NCBI GenBank assembly: GCA_014529385.2
Contig: CM043954.1
Location: 92,655,747 to 92,719,746, forward strand
DNA length: 64,000 bases
Source: Adiantum capillus-veneris
Lineage: Eukaryota; Streptophyta; Polypodiopsida; Polypodiales; Pteridaceae
Reading direction: 5' to 3'
Positions within the stretch are counted from its first letter, which is position 1, and the number at the start of each line of letters is the position of its first letter. The position numbers were made by a program, and so were the translations under genes. This document shows, piece by piece, positions 47,641-56,882 of the stretch. The notes below the pieces were generated by a model. The model had not been told where the DNA came from. It made no database searches and worked only from the letters and a program-made list of their open reading frames with translations.

Positions 47641-47991
47641 TTAGGAAATTTCGGAGGTCATTTGGAGGGCCATATGAAGGAGAGAGAAAATAGAGCGCGT
47701 CCAATGAGCAGGAGGGCTACGTTACGTAGGAAAATACGTGGAAAGACTCAAAAAATAGAAAAATATCCTAAAAAATTTCACGAATCTAGGATTGTGGCAT
47801 CGTAACTTCTTTGCTTTTACCGAGCTGTTAGGTGCGTGTGTGGTCCCACTGCTGATATTCTCTTATGGTCATTAACGTACTGGAGGGTGACCATTAAGCC
47901 CGCACAAGATATTGGAATTCTAAAACACTTTCCCTCCATTAGAATGATTTCAAAGTGAATCTCCCTCTACTAAAGATTTTCTCTCAGAGCT
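47641..47991 (+). other. Candidate promoter and 5' UTR region of the host-like frame
   Basis: Unique-looking DNA of about 350 bp between the broken end of E7 and the ATG at 47992. The last 60 bases are pyrimidine-rich (tctccctctactaaagattttctctcag), as in plant leaders. I see no convincing TATA box. Confidence 0.35.
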
Positions 47992-48366
47992 ATGGCTTCC
48001 ACGTCTTCTCGCCCAAGAAGCTCTAGGTGTTTATCGTCTCTCACACCAACTACCAACACCTGCACTTTGCCTAGAAGGCCAAGTAGTAGCATCTCCTCAA
48101 TTACAATATCAACTTCAATAAGTGCAGAGAACCAATGGGTTGGACAAAGGATAAACAAAGGTTCATGGGTCCTCATGCAACCAAGAAGAGCCAAGAGGTC
48201 TAGTGCTATTAATGTTTACTGCTCAGCATGGAAGGCCAGAGTGTTGGATTTCAAAGTTGAAATCGGCAAAAGATCTGTAAAGGAAGTTCTCGTTCAGCAT
48301 GTGTTTACCCATCCAGACGTGATAGCAAACGGTGGAAATGTGTCAGATATACATCAACCACATTGA
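47992..48366 (+). CDS. Host-like exon with a transit-peptide-like N-terminus, unknown protein
   Basis: MASTSSRPRSSRCLSSLTPT opens a stretch of about 45 residues very rich in Ser, Thr and Arg with almost no acidic residue, as in chloroplast (or mitochondrial) targeting peptides. Then comes ordinary protein text: WVGQRINKGSWVLMQPRRAK, VLDFKVEIGKRSVKEVL, HVFTHPDVIANGGNVSD. A TGA at 48364 is followed four bases later by gtacgtattc, a good 5' splice site. The stop may be a recent mutation (CGA to TGA) or mark a pseudogene. No copy elsewhere in the window. Function not recognised. Confidence 0.5.
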   Translation: MASTSSRPRSSRCLSSLTPTTNTCTLPRRPSSSISSITISTSISAENQWVGQRINKGSWVLMQPRRAKRSSAINVYCSAWKARVLDFKVEIGKRSVKEVLVQHVFTHPDVIANGGNVSDIHQPH

Positions 48367-48370
48367 AATT

Positions 48371-48571
48371 GTACGTATTCTTGACATCTGAACTGCATTT
48401 GATTTGTCATTTCACTTATTGATACTCTCATTATAACTTTTCTTATATATTTTGCAACGTTTATCCCTCTTCTTATGAGCAATGGCTCCATTCTTCACAT
48501 CTCAACTACATTAGATTTGTCATTTTGACTTATTGATACTCTTAGTTTAGCTCTTGTTATATATTTTGCAG
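48371..48571 (+). other. Putative intron of the host-like gene
   Basis: gtacgt ... ttatatattttgcag. About 200 bp, AT-rich (T-rich), with a consensus donor and acceptor. It contains the first copy of a 113-bp tandem duplication. Confidence 0.5.
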
Positions 48572-48602
48572 ATGTTTATCCCTCTTCTTATGAGCAATGG
48601 GA
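48377..48602. repeat. 113-bp tandem duplication spanning a splice acceptor
   Basis: Copy 1 at 48377-48489 and copy 2 at 48490-48602. Both run from attctt(g/c)acatct through tatatattttgca to tttatccctcttcttatgag caatgg. In copy 2 the acceptor reads gcag/atg; in copy 1 it reads gcaacg, so its AG is destroyed. Confidence 0.9.
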
Positions 48603-49433
48603 GCCTGTGGAGTGCATAATAGGCCTCTTCCTTGTTATTCATGCCCACATTGGTTCTCTACATATTCAGGGAGAAGCAGCGAAAGCCTGGCTGATGAAGG
48701 AATATTTTTCTATGACCACTTCTACCAACTCTGCCCAGGGAATAAGAATGGCATGTTGGTGAAAGTGCCTCTACCAACCGACTGGAACACTGTGGACTGG
48801 CCAGTTCCTGAGGAAACAATGGTGGAGGCAATGCAAAGTAAGCTCTACAAGGATATAAAGAGGTCTCTACGTAGCTCTATTCCCACCAAACTGGTTAGAA
48901 TTGCAAACTTTTGTCCTGCTGCACTGTTCATAGAGTTGTTTCATCACTACAATATATGTGTTACGAAAACGATGTTCATGTGAAAGTCATTTCAGCAGTC
49001 ATCCTGTGACAAACTTCTTGACAGAGGATGGTATGTAAAGGAAGAGATTGACATACAGTGCAAGGTCGCGCTTGACACTCTAGTTGTCAAGTACATGATT
49101 GCAAGCCAATCACTATTAGTCTCCTTTTGGTATATGCGATCACAAATGCTCAGAGGTAAGTACATTCCTATGGACCAGGTTTCTGCAAGTTTGGAAGATA
49201 ATCCTGCTGTGGATGTGGAAGTGATTGATAAAGAGCAAGGCCTAATGTTGGTGGTTACAATAAGGGAGCTATGCAGTCTTCTGCAGTTGCGGCACAACAT
49301 AATTGAAGAGTCAATGGACAGGGACCTTTCAGATTTGTCCTTTTTCCTAGCTGGACGTAAGCTGATGCGGCGTAGGAAAAAAGATATTTTGTGCAAAGAG
49401 TTGGATGGTCGGGTTGAAATAGTGTCAATGTAA
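48597..49433 (+). pseudogene. Host-like downstream exon(s), unknown protein, one in-frame TGA
   Basis: One frame runs from 48597 to a TAA at 49431 with a single TGA at 48981. It reads SESLADEGIFFYDHFYQLCP, MLVKVPLPTDWNTVDWPVPE, TKLVRIANFCPAALFIELF, then after the stop LLDRGWYVKEEIDIQCKVAL, MIASQSLLVSFWYMRSQML, VDVEVIDKEQGLMLVVTI and FFLAGRKLMRRRKKDILCKE. The composition is that of a globular protein of about 280 residues. It follows the plausible intron 48371-48571 and so may be the second exon of the transit-peptide-bearing frame, although the phase does not join cleanly. I do not recognise the family. An internal ggtaag at 49155 could be a donor. Confidence 0.5.
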
Positions 49434-49562
49434 CAGAGATTCTTGTGGACCCAAGTGTATACGAATGACTTTCAATACATGAAACTTTTTTGAGCTCATT
49501 TGTCAATTGTGCTCTGTGAATATAAGTGTTCTTGAAATACATTTCTTTAGCCATTGCCACCT

Positions 49563-49568
<6 letters not shown>

Positions 49569-49602
<34 letters not shown>
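49569..49602. repeat. (CT)n microsatellite
   Basis: About 17 CT units after a C run, downstream of the host-like frame. Confidence 0.95.
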
Positions 49603-49605
<3 letters not shown>

Positions 49606-49639
49606 GTTAGGCAAGACAAAGACATGATAGAAGAGTCAT

Positions 49640-50202
49640 CTTAATTTATTAGAAAGTACAAACTCGTCCGTGAACAATGGACTGAGATACAATTTCTATA
49701 AGTATGGAATCAAAATGTCTTCAAGGTAAATATCAAAGCTATGCCCCTCAAAAGAGGGTGGTGAGATAGTTGTTCCTGGTGGATTTAGTTCTCCCTTTCA
49801 GGAGTATCATCAATCAGTAGTGTATTATTTGCATCAAAGGGTACATCGATTTGGCTAAACGGTTTGTACAAAAGAGGTAAGTGTGGTTTTTTAGGGTGGT
49901 AGTGGCCCTCGACGGTAACACATTTTCTTTGATCATACAAAAAGGCAAAATCTGACGTGTGAGCGCCGCATACGCCGCAAACTATTGTAACTAGTGGCGA
50001 CAAGTTTTGCCTTTGCATTGAAGACCATACGGCAACTCTGAAGTGCGGAAGAAGAAACTAAATAAATTCTTTGGTTCCTGGACGAACCACGACTCGACAA
50101 GTTCCCATCCAAAATGTTTGCAAATCCTCGAATGGGTCTGCTATACCCAAAGGCATGCGCATCAGCAGCAATTCATTGATGTCCAAGATAATCAACCTCT
50201 GT
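49640..50202 (-). pseudogene. FCP1/SCP-like (HAD) phosphatase exon, broken
   Basis: In sense direction the exon begins after a splice-acceptor-like tttttacag at about 50203: RLIILDINELLLMRMPLGIA, CRVVVRPGTKEFI, stop (TAG, plus-strand cta at 50058-50060), FLLPHFRVAVWSSM, KCVTVEGHYHPKKPHLPLLYKPFSQI, DANNTLLIDDTPEREN. A frame change near 49787 leads to NPPGTTISPPSFEGHSFDIYLEDILIPYL. These are the landmarks of the FCP1 homology domain (NLI-interacting factor family), which removes phosphate from Ser, for example on RNA polymerase II. Motif I normally is D-x-D; here it is D-I-N, so catalysis is doubtful even before the breaks. Upstream exons are absent. Confidence 0.8.
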
Positions 50203-50369
50203 AAAAATTGACAAGTACATATAAGTAGTTAGAAGCTAAACATATTTTGCCATACTTGAATAGACATTATCAGAACAATCGTATCTACAGGGAGCAAGGG
50301 TCCATACTATTTCTCAAGGCTCGTCTAAGGCATACTATGGGTAAGAATCCTATGGGCCACCAAGAGTAT
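50203..50369 (-). other. Intron remnant upstream of the phosphatase exon
   Basis: About 170 bp of AT-rich DNA ending (minus strand) in a pyrimidine-rich acceptor. Chromovirus text starts beyond it. Confidence 0.4.
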
Positions 50370-51103
50370 TATTCTAAACTAGCAAAAAGATACCATGTTC
50401 CTTTTTAAGTTCTTAAGCCAATCAATGAGATGGCTTATCAGTTAAAGTTTCCCCAACTGTTGGCTCATGCACCATGTTTTCCATGAGAGCCTACACAAGC
50501 CTTACAAAGGAGCACCCTCAAAATAAGAAATAGTTGTAGTCCCTCCAAAAATCAAAGATCAAGAAGAAGTACTTCAATATGAGTCCATCCAATGACATGA
50601 AGACAAGGTATTAAGAAACGGTAAGATTATCTGATGATATCTTATTAAGTTAAATAATTATCCTTTTAAAGATGCTAAAAGGATGCAAGGAACCTAGCTT
50701 AAGGATAATCTGAACCTTATCAATGCTTACAATGTTACATTGGAGTCAGCATATGAAAATGCATTTTAAATAAAAAATGTTTTTGTCTTATAAGACTAGT
50801 TCTCTTTTTATTGTGCACAAATTTAAATAGTATGCATGCTTAGAATCATGTTTGTGGTGACGACGTCTCCCAAACACCAAGTAGAACTTGTCACTCTACT
50901 TTGGAAGTATGATATGGACTAAAGAGCAGACATGCTTGCGGCAGCTACGTTTCCGAAGCACCAAATGGATTAGTCCTCCATCTTGGAATGATGTCGTAGG
51001 ATAAAAAAGGATACTCTACCCGCTAAGAAACATGGACTAATGACTAGGCTTTATCTTCTCTACCTCAAAGTCGAGGACGACTATGATTCCAAGAGAGAGG
51101 TAA
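50370..51103 (+). pseudogene. Chromovirus integrase tail relic with polypurine tract
   Basis: KRYHVPF, VLKPINEMAYQLKFPQLLAHAPCFP and EPTQALQRSTLK match the GPY module and the HPVFHVSLLKPYKG region of chromovirus integrases, with frame shifts. Further text (PPKIKDQEEVLQYESIQ) may be the lead into a chromodomain. The purine run aagagagaggtaa ends at 51103, before TGTCATAAAATC. Confidence 0.7.
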
Positions 51104-51499
51104 TGTCATAAAATCTAATATCTAACTTTACCAAATGATTTTCTCATATTAAACTAATCATTTAATGTGGGAGAATAAACGGGAACAAGAGTTAGAATAG
51201 AGACATATGCTTCTAGACATATCTCAACAATGGACCAAAAGGAGAAATGGTTGCATCTCAATAGGGGTCCAAAAGGAGATGGTCTATCAAAGAGCAAATG
51301 TGCAATAAGTGCTTCTAGACTTACCCAATAGGGGACCAAGATGAGAGATGGTTACATCTCAATAGGGGTCCAAAAGGAGGTAGTCTATCAAAGAGCAACG
51401 TGCATCTAATGGAGCATAAAAGACCTTAGGGTTAGCTTTATTAAAGACCTACAATGGTTAGTGTTAAAAGTCCTTTGACCTTAGGCAAGCTCGGGCTGA

Positions 51500-51860
51500 G
51501 CTTGAGGTGGGAACCCAACCTAAGCTTGAGGTGCTTGTCGTGCTTGATGACTAAGGTGCGTGCTTGATGACTAAGGTTCTTGAGGTGCTTGTCATGCTTG
51601 ATGACTAAGGTACTTGAGGTGCTTGTCATACTTAATGAGGAAGGAAGGTGCTTGAGAAGCTTCCCATGCATGAGGAGTAAGGTGCTTGAGTCAAAAAGAG
51701 ACCCCACAAACTTAATGAGGAAGGTGCTTGGGAAGCTTCCTATGCATGGGGGGTAAGGTGCTTGAGTCAAAAAAAGAGCTTACACACTTAATAAGGAAGG
51801 TGATTGAGAAGCTTCCTATGCATGGGGGGTAAGGTGCTTGAGTCAAAAAGAGACCCTACA
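51500..51860. repeat. Two adjacent minisatellites
   Basis: 51500-51640: several copies of a unit near 30 bp built on gaggtgcttgtcatgcttga tgactaag. 51640-51860: three copies of a unit of about 72 bp built on gaggaaggtgcttgagaagc, ttcccatgcatg and gtgcttgagtcaaaaagag. Confidence 0.85.
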
Positions 51861-52237
51861 AAGGAGGGGGAAGTCCCAAAGTTAGGATAACCTTTGACTT
51901 AACCTTCCACTCACCCAAAGGACACCCCTTTTCTCAAGAGGCACATGGGACAGATGTCAGACTCTCCCTATGCTTAACCACATGGTGTGCTTGAATGCTA
52001 TTGGTTGGGCTAGAGAGGCGTGTAATGAGATTCTAGTTCCACCCAACAAATATCTAGATATTATCAAGCTCTATCTCTCTAAGGAGTAAGGAGGACACTT
52101 GTCCAAAGACTACCCATGTACTTGAATGCATGCTCCATGTGATTGGCTAAGGGGGGAGAGGGGTCTAAATAGCTTGAAACATGTGTAAAAGCTACAACTT
52201 TCCCCAAGCAAGGAAGGGGGGTGCGGGTGCTACGGTG

Positions 52238-52239
<2 letters not shown>

Positions 52240-52311
<72 letters not shown>
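52240..52311. repeat. (CA)n microsatellite
   Basis: About 36 CA units. Confidence 0.97.
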
Positions 52312-52313
<2 letters not shown>

Positions 52314-52584
52314 ATTTTGTGGATTCATTCTCACTTGGTGAAAGTTGAGGAACTCCACCTCCTTCTCCAAGATTGTGAGAAGTGAGAGCCTACACCAGCA
52401 CTCTTGGCTATGGAATACAAATCCAACCAAGAGCCATGCTTCAATGCTTAAGCTTGCCATCTTCTCTATCTTCATTACTATGCTATTACATATGCTAGCA
52501 AGAAGAGTGATAATAAGTGAGGAACTATTTCTTTCTCCTATGGAATTTTTCTTCTTCCTCTTTCCTATCCTCATTCCCCGCTAG

Positions 52585-52975
52585 CTCTCTCCATCTTCGA
52601 AGGTGTTTGAGGCCTTGGGACTGAGGGTGGGATAGTTAATGCTTTCTACAAAGTTTATGTTATGTTTGTGATGCATGAAGCTTTCCATCTTCATTGCATC
52701 ACCTAGGTCACAAGGAACACAAAGATTGTATTGTACCAAGTCTCTCTTGATGGGAGAAACTATAATACAAATGCCTATTGGAGTGGACGACCGGCTCCGT
52801 ATGAATCCGATCCTCAACTATTGTCATGTTCTCTAAACTCTCTCTCTTGAAAAAGTATTATTCATGCCAAGTTAACTAAGTACCATGTTTATGTTGCTAC
52901 CATCAATTAAGTTCACCCACTATGCTCACAAAGTAATCTCACAAAAGTGCTTTACCTAATTTCCTAGGCAGAGAT
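52585..52975 (-). pseudogene. Second copy of the gag-like relic that E3 split
   Basis: Minus-strand text RIGFIRSRSSTPIGICIIVSP and YNLCVPCDLGDAMKMESF matches 33763-33957. The preceding part (LLCEHSGVNLIDGSNINMV-like) matches 24360-24462. Here the two halves are contiguous across cttggcatgaa, giving the state before the E3 insertion. Protein family not recognised. Confidence 0.7.
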
Positions 52976-53235
52976 ATATTCACACACACATCCGTTGTCG
53001 CCAAAATTTGAGTCCACTTAAGTGGCTCAAACAAATGCTCCAGAAAGGGTTCTTCATGTATATATATGCTTCCTCCCTGCAATCCGTTTTGAAAATACAT
53101 TCTTCTCATTTTAAACTCTCGTTTTCTGAGGCTCCACACATCCAAGTAGGTGTATCTTTGTTTAACCAAGATAGAAGCTTTGATTCAGCAGAAGAGACTG
53201 AGTCAAATTCTTGTATGGGTGTTTTCATGACATCT
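52976..53235 (-). pseudogene. E4 acidic-protein N-terminus
   Basis: EHLFEPLKWTQILATTDVC matches ETLEWEHILATLDVC of E2, and upstream DTPTWMCGASENES matches ELWMCGASLCKS. Homology to E2 ends at about 52985, where the sequence passes into the gag-like relic. Confidence 0.65.
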
Positions 53236-54014
53236 CTTTAAGTGTGATCTTTTAGATTAACCCTTGTGATTGATCCCACTTGCTTCAAATACAGGTAATT
53301 GTTTCCCCAATCCTGAATGAGTTGTACTTGTTGCATGAATGGTCTTCCCAAGATGATTTCATAGTTAAGTTTCTTCCCAAAGTCCACTATTGCAAAAGTA
53401 TGTGGATAATCAATTCCACAAGAACTAACTATCACTTTTTCAATCAGTCCTAAGGGTTTTCGATGTGTCCATCCGCCAATTGTAATTTCATTCGAGTTTG
53501 TCTAATGGCCGGTTTTCACCATGATTCCCATACTTGTTTTGTGGCTATGGCTATGGCTATGCTTGCCCCACTATCCAGTATTGCCATGGTTTCTACATCA
53601 TTATATCTCACCAAAAGGGTTGTGTTTCCTTCTTCCCCTTCATAGTATTCTCCAACTTTGTTCATTGGGACGGTCTAATCTCCTTGTTATCCAGTTCATC
53701 TTTCAATCATTCCATAAACATGGTATGATTTTTAACAGTTCTCCAAATGTAAGAGTGCATTGAATGGGTGTAGACATGATTGAATGGATGTTGTCTACCT
53801 CTAGGGTCTGTTCTGCTCTTTTTATTTGAGTTGTTTTACACACTATGGATTCGTCTTTGTTGTCTTCTAAGTAAGAGGGTAGTGTTTTTAAAGTCATTGA
53901 TTGAGACATTCCTGATGCTTCAGATCCACAATCCCCATACAAGGATTGGATATCATTGTCCATATTAGGAGGTAAATGGTCTAACCAAACTTTCTCTATA
54001 TGAGTCGACTTCAA
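53236..54014 (-). pseudogene. E4 retropepsin, catalytic D-S-G retained
   Basis: Sense order: TLPSYLEDNKDES and IMSTPIQCTLTF (matching E2), EEGNTTLLVRY, ETMAILDSGASIAIAIATKQVW (D-S-G codons at about 53567-53575), TRMKLQLADGHIE, a frame change, then VIVSSCGIDYPHTFAIVDFG and YEIILGRPFMQQ. The D-S-G and ILGRPFM hallmarks identify an aspartic protease of retroviral type that would cut the polyprotein. AIAIAIAT contains an extra copy of a 6-bp unit (ctatgg on the plus strand). At least one stop and one frame shift. Confidence 0.85.
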
Positions 54015-54287
54015 AGTTATGCTCCCATCATTAATTTATCTTACCTTTTTCCATAAATTTCTTGGCCAGTCTTCTTCCACAAACGGAATTCCATCTAATG
54101 CATCTTCACTGTCAGGTACTACGAGTTTTGGCTCTTTAGTTTGAAGGTGGGATTCTACCACCACTTTGAATTTCTCTTACTGGTTACGACCACAAGCTCC
54201 TCAGGTTTTTCTATACTCTCAAGCTTGGGTTTTTGTTTTTCCATTATTTCTTGAGTAATTATTACCAATTTTTGATAAGCTTCAAGC

Positions 54288-54578
54288 TTAGCTACTTCCA
54301 TATCTAAAGAAGGATAGTTTTTCCATTTTTTTAAATATTTTGGTATGCTTTAAGACCCGCTTGGAAAGCTTCCAAGGCTGCATTAATTGGCTCAAAATTT
54401 TATCTACCAAAATTGATCCTCCAGATTTCATTGTGGCTTCTTTGATTTCACTCCCTGTTTCTTTCACTCTTTCCTGGAATGGCTTCTTAGCTTTTTCCTC
54501 AATTTCATCCCTTTGTTTTTGTTTTCTCATCTCATACCTTTGACTTCTTTTTTTCTTGGTCTTTTGAGTATTCTCCAA
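54288..54578 (-). pseudogene. E4 basic coiled-coil linker
   Basis: KKKRSQRYEMRKQKQRDEIEEKAKKPFQERVKE followed by GSILVDKILSQLMQPWKLSK. Strongly charged, probably helical. Same position and same GSILVDK/GSMLVEK text as the E2 linker. Confidence 0.6.
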
Positions 54579-54688
54579 TTCATCAGAGAAGTTGTGTTTC
54601 TTTTTCTTAGCCTAGGTTCTAGTGATCACCTTGATTGGAACAATAGGTTCACTCTCCGATGAGCTGCTAGGTATCACTTGGACTACAT

Positions 54689-56143
54689 TCATACTGTTTT
54701 TCCCTTGTTTAAAAGATCTTTTGGAAAGTCATCAAAGAAGTGTCCACCCTTTTTGCAACATTGTATACAAAAAGCTTCAACTGGCTTAATGTTCTTGCTC
54801 AGTTCTAAGCATTCATTTTTCCAATGATCATCTGCACCACAATTATGGTAGTTTTCAATCCTTGGCTTAATCATGGGTCTTTCCATAGGAGGTCTAACAC
54901 CTTGATTAGCTACATAGTACATTGGTGTAAGCTCTGGTGTAGCATAAGTCACAGGTTCTTCCATTAAAGGTGGATGTGAATTATAACACTCTCCTTGTAC
55001 CATTACTGTAGATGGATTAGGCTCCACATAAGGTGTAACAGGCACTAGTGCTTGTTCATCTATGACTCCTTTTAAATGCATGTACTTTACAGGAATTGCA
55101 TTATGTACAAGATATGGAGGTTGTTGACCTAGCACTAATTGTGGTCTTTCCATACCCATCGGTGGTTTTTGTGTTGGGGCCATATTAGACTGATATCTGT
55201 ACATGAGTTGTCCTTGTGATCTCATAGGCACATATTGAATATTTCCATCATACTTTGGTCGATAATAGCATTCATTGGTCTCATGGTTGGTCCATTTACC
55301 CTCGATAGCACACCATTTTTGCGGACTAATTGGTTGTCTCTGTTGAGGTATCCCTTGCCCTGGTCCTCTCATAGGTTCTTTATACATGTTATTCATCATT
55401 TTGTTCATCCTTTTGAGTATATCTTCTATGGCTATTAGTGGTGTTGCAGCAACCGTTCCCACTTGTGTTGATTTGGTGGATGTTGTTCTCTCACTCTGAG
55501 TATCCTTAGGAACGTCTTCTTCATTGAAAATATCACAATTTTCTCCCAAGGCAATAGCATCCGATACACACTTGCTATACAGTATAGCATGAAGTTCCTT
55601 GTTTAGCAATCACTCTAGAAAAAATGACACTAACCTTTCTTCTGCAGGTATTTCTAGTTCTGGGCATCTTGTAATGTATTGCTTCATCCTAGTTGCACAA
55701 TCCCTAACAGACTCACCTTGTCTCTGTTTGAAGCTATAGATTTGAGCTACCGTATTATGTTTGATCCCCTTAAAGCTTTCTAAGTGGTCATATGGATCGC
55801 AAGATCCACTGTATTTTCTAACCCATTTTTGAAAATCAGCTGTTCTGACACGTCTGTTTGGTTCAACTCCAGTTCTTCTGGCAGTTGGTCTTGTCCCAAG
55901 TCCTTCAAACCAGTCTGTTGAAAATAGTGACTCATGTAGTAGTGACTCATGTAGCCCTGGACTGGCTTTAGTGTCGCTTGGTTTTCTTTGTGATGAGGTA
56001 GGTTCGGGTTTTTTAACATTTCTCCCAAAAGATCTCTCATGAAGTTCCTCTCTTGGAATAGTTTCTGGTCCTTGTCCCAATATCCAATCTCTTATGGAGC
56101 ACCCTTGGTATTTGGTTTGTTCTACCTCCTCAAGACTCATCAT
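54689..56143 (-). pseudogene. E4 gag with internal capsid deletion
   Basis: One frame with a single TGA (plus 55610-55612). It reads FQKWVRKYSGSCDPYDHLESFKGIKH and then at once NTVAQIYSFKQRQGESVRDCATRMKQYI and CPELEIPAEERLVSFFLE. Compared with E2 about 50-60 residues of the capsid centre are missing between these parts, without a frame change. Later come KWCAIEGKWTNHETNECYYR and a knuckle-like pair, CGADDHWKNEC and CIQCCKKGGHFFDDF, which are degenerate CCHC motifs. This is the structural protein of the element. Confidence 0.8.
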
Positions 56144-56456
56144 AACATAGTTATTGTTATAACAATTCCTAAATAGGTAAGTTGGTAGATCTGTTGAACC
56201 CTTGTCTTTTGAGTTTGAAGATATAGAGGATCTTCATGGGTGTTAATTGTTCTGATTTGGCATGAAAAGTCCACAAAAGATCCTTGACGTTCATATCCTC
56301 CCAATCAATAGACTCCGATCCTATGATTATTCATGCTAAGCCGTTTCAAAGGTTTCAGATCAACTAGATCGTATCCCTCAAATTCTAAAGTTGGTAGACC
56401 TTCTTTTGCTTTCACATATGGAATTATGGTATTCACCTCTAACCCCCAGTTGTCTA

Positions 56457-56882
56457 TCACACAAGGTTCTCAACTTTTAAATACCGAGTCCCATTTTTAT
56501 CCATATACATTTTTTCTTGTTTGTTTGCCCCGATTTCCTCTTCAAACTTTATGTCATGGTCATCAATACAAATGGCATACTCTTCATTAGGATCTTGATA
56601 AACATGACCTCCATGGACATTAGTCTTATAAAAGGTGAGTATGTGCTTATATCGCAATGTCGTTCTGGTTCCTGAATGAGTCAAATAGAAAGACATTTCA
56701 GATGTTGAGTCTGAATAGGTGTCTGAGACTTCTTCAAAGATAGTGCCCAAGTGGTCACCTTGATTCACACTCTCTTCAGTGGATACTGTACTGGTCTCTC
56801 CAAATATTCTTTGATTTGCTAGTATACGACCAGATCTAAGGTTCATATAGATTGGTTCAGCCCTGGATAGAGTACTTACCAT
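56457..56882 (-). pseudogene. E4 gag N-terminal region
   Basis: 142 residues: SRAEPIYMNLRSGRILANQR, an acidic Ser/Thr part (EEVSDTYSDSTSEM) and YAICIDDHDIKFEEEIG. After its stop, text such as LPTLEFEGYDLVDLKPLKR follows in another frame. No recognised domain; it stands where E2 has YRYIDGSEVNLYRC. Confidence 0.5.

Larger units (their letters stand above)
51104..52580 (+). repeat. Probable 3' LTR of the chromovirus relic
   Basis: Starts TGTCATAAAATCTAATATC after a purine tract. It includes a minisatellite (51500-51860) and a CA repeat (52240-52311). No second copy is in the window, so the right end (near 52580, where the gag relic begins) is an estimate. Confidence 0.5.
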
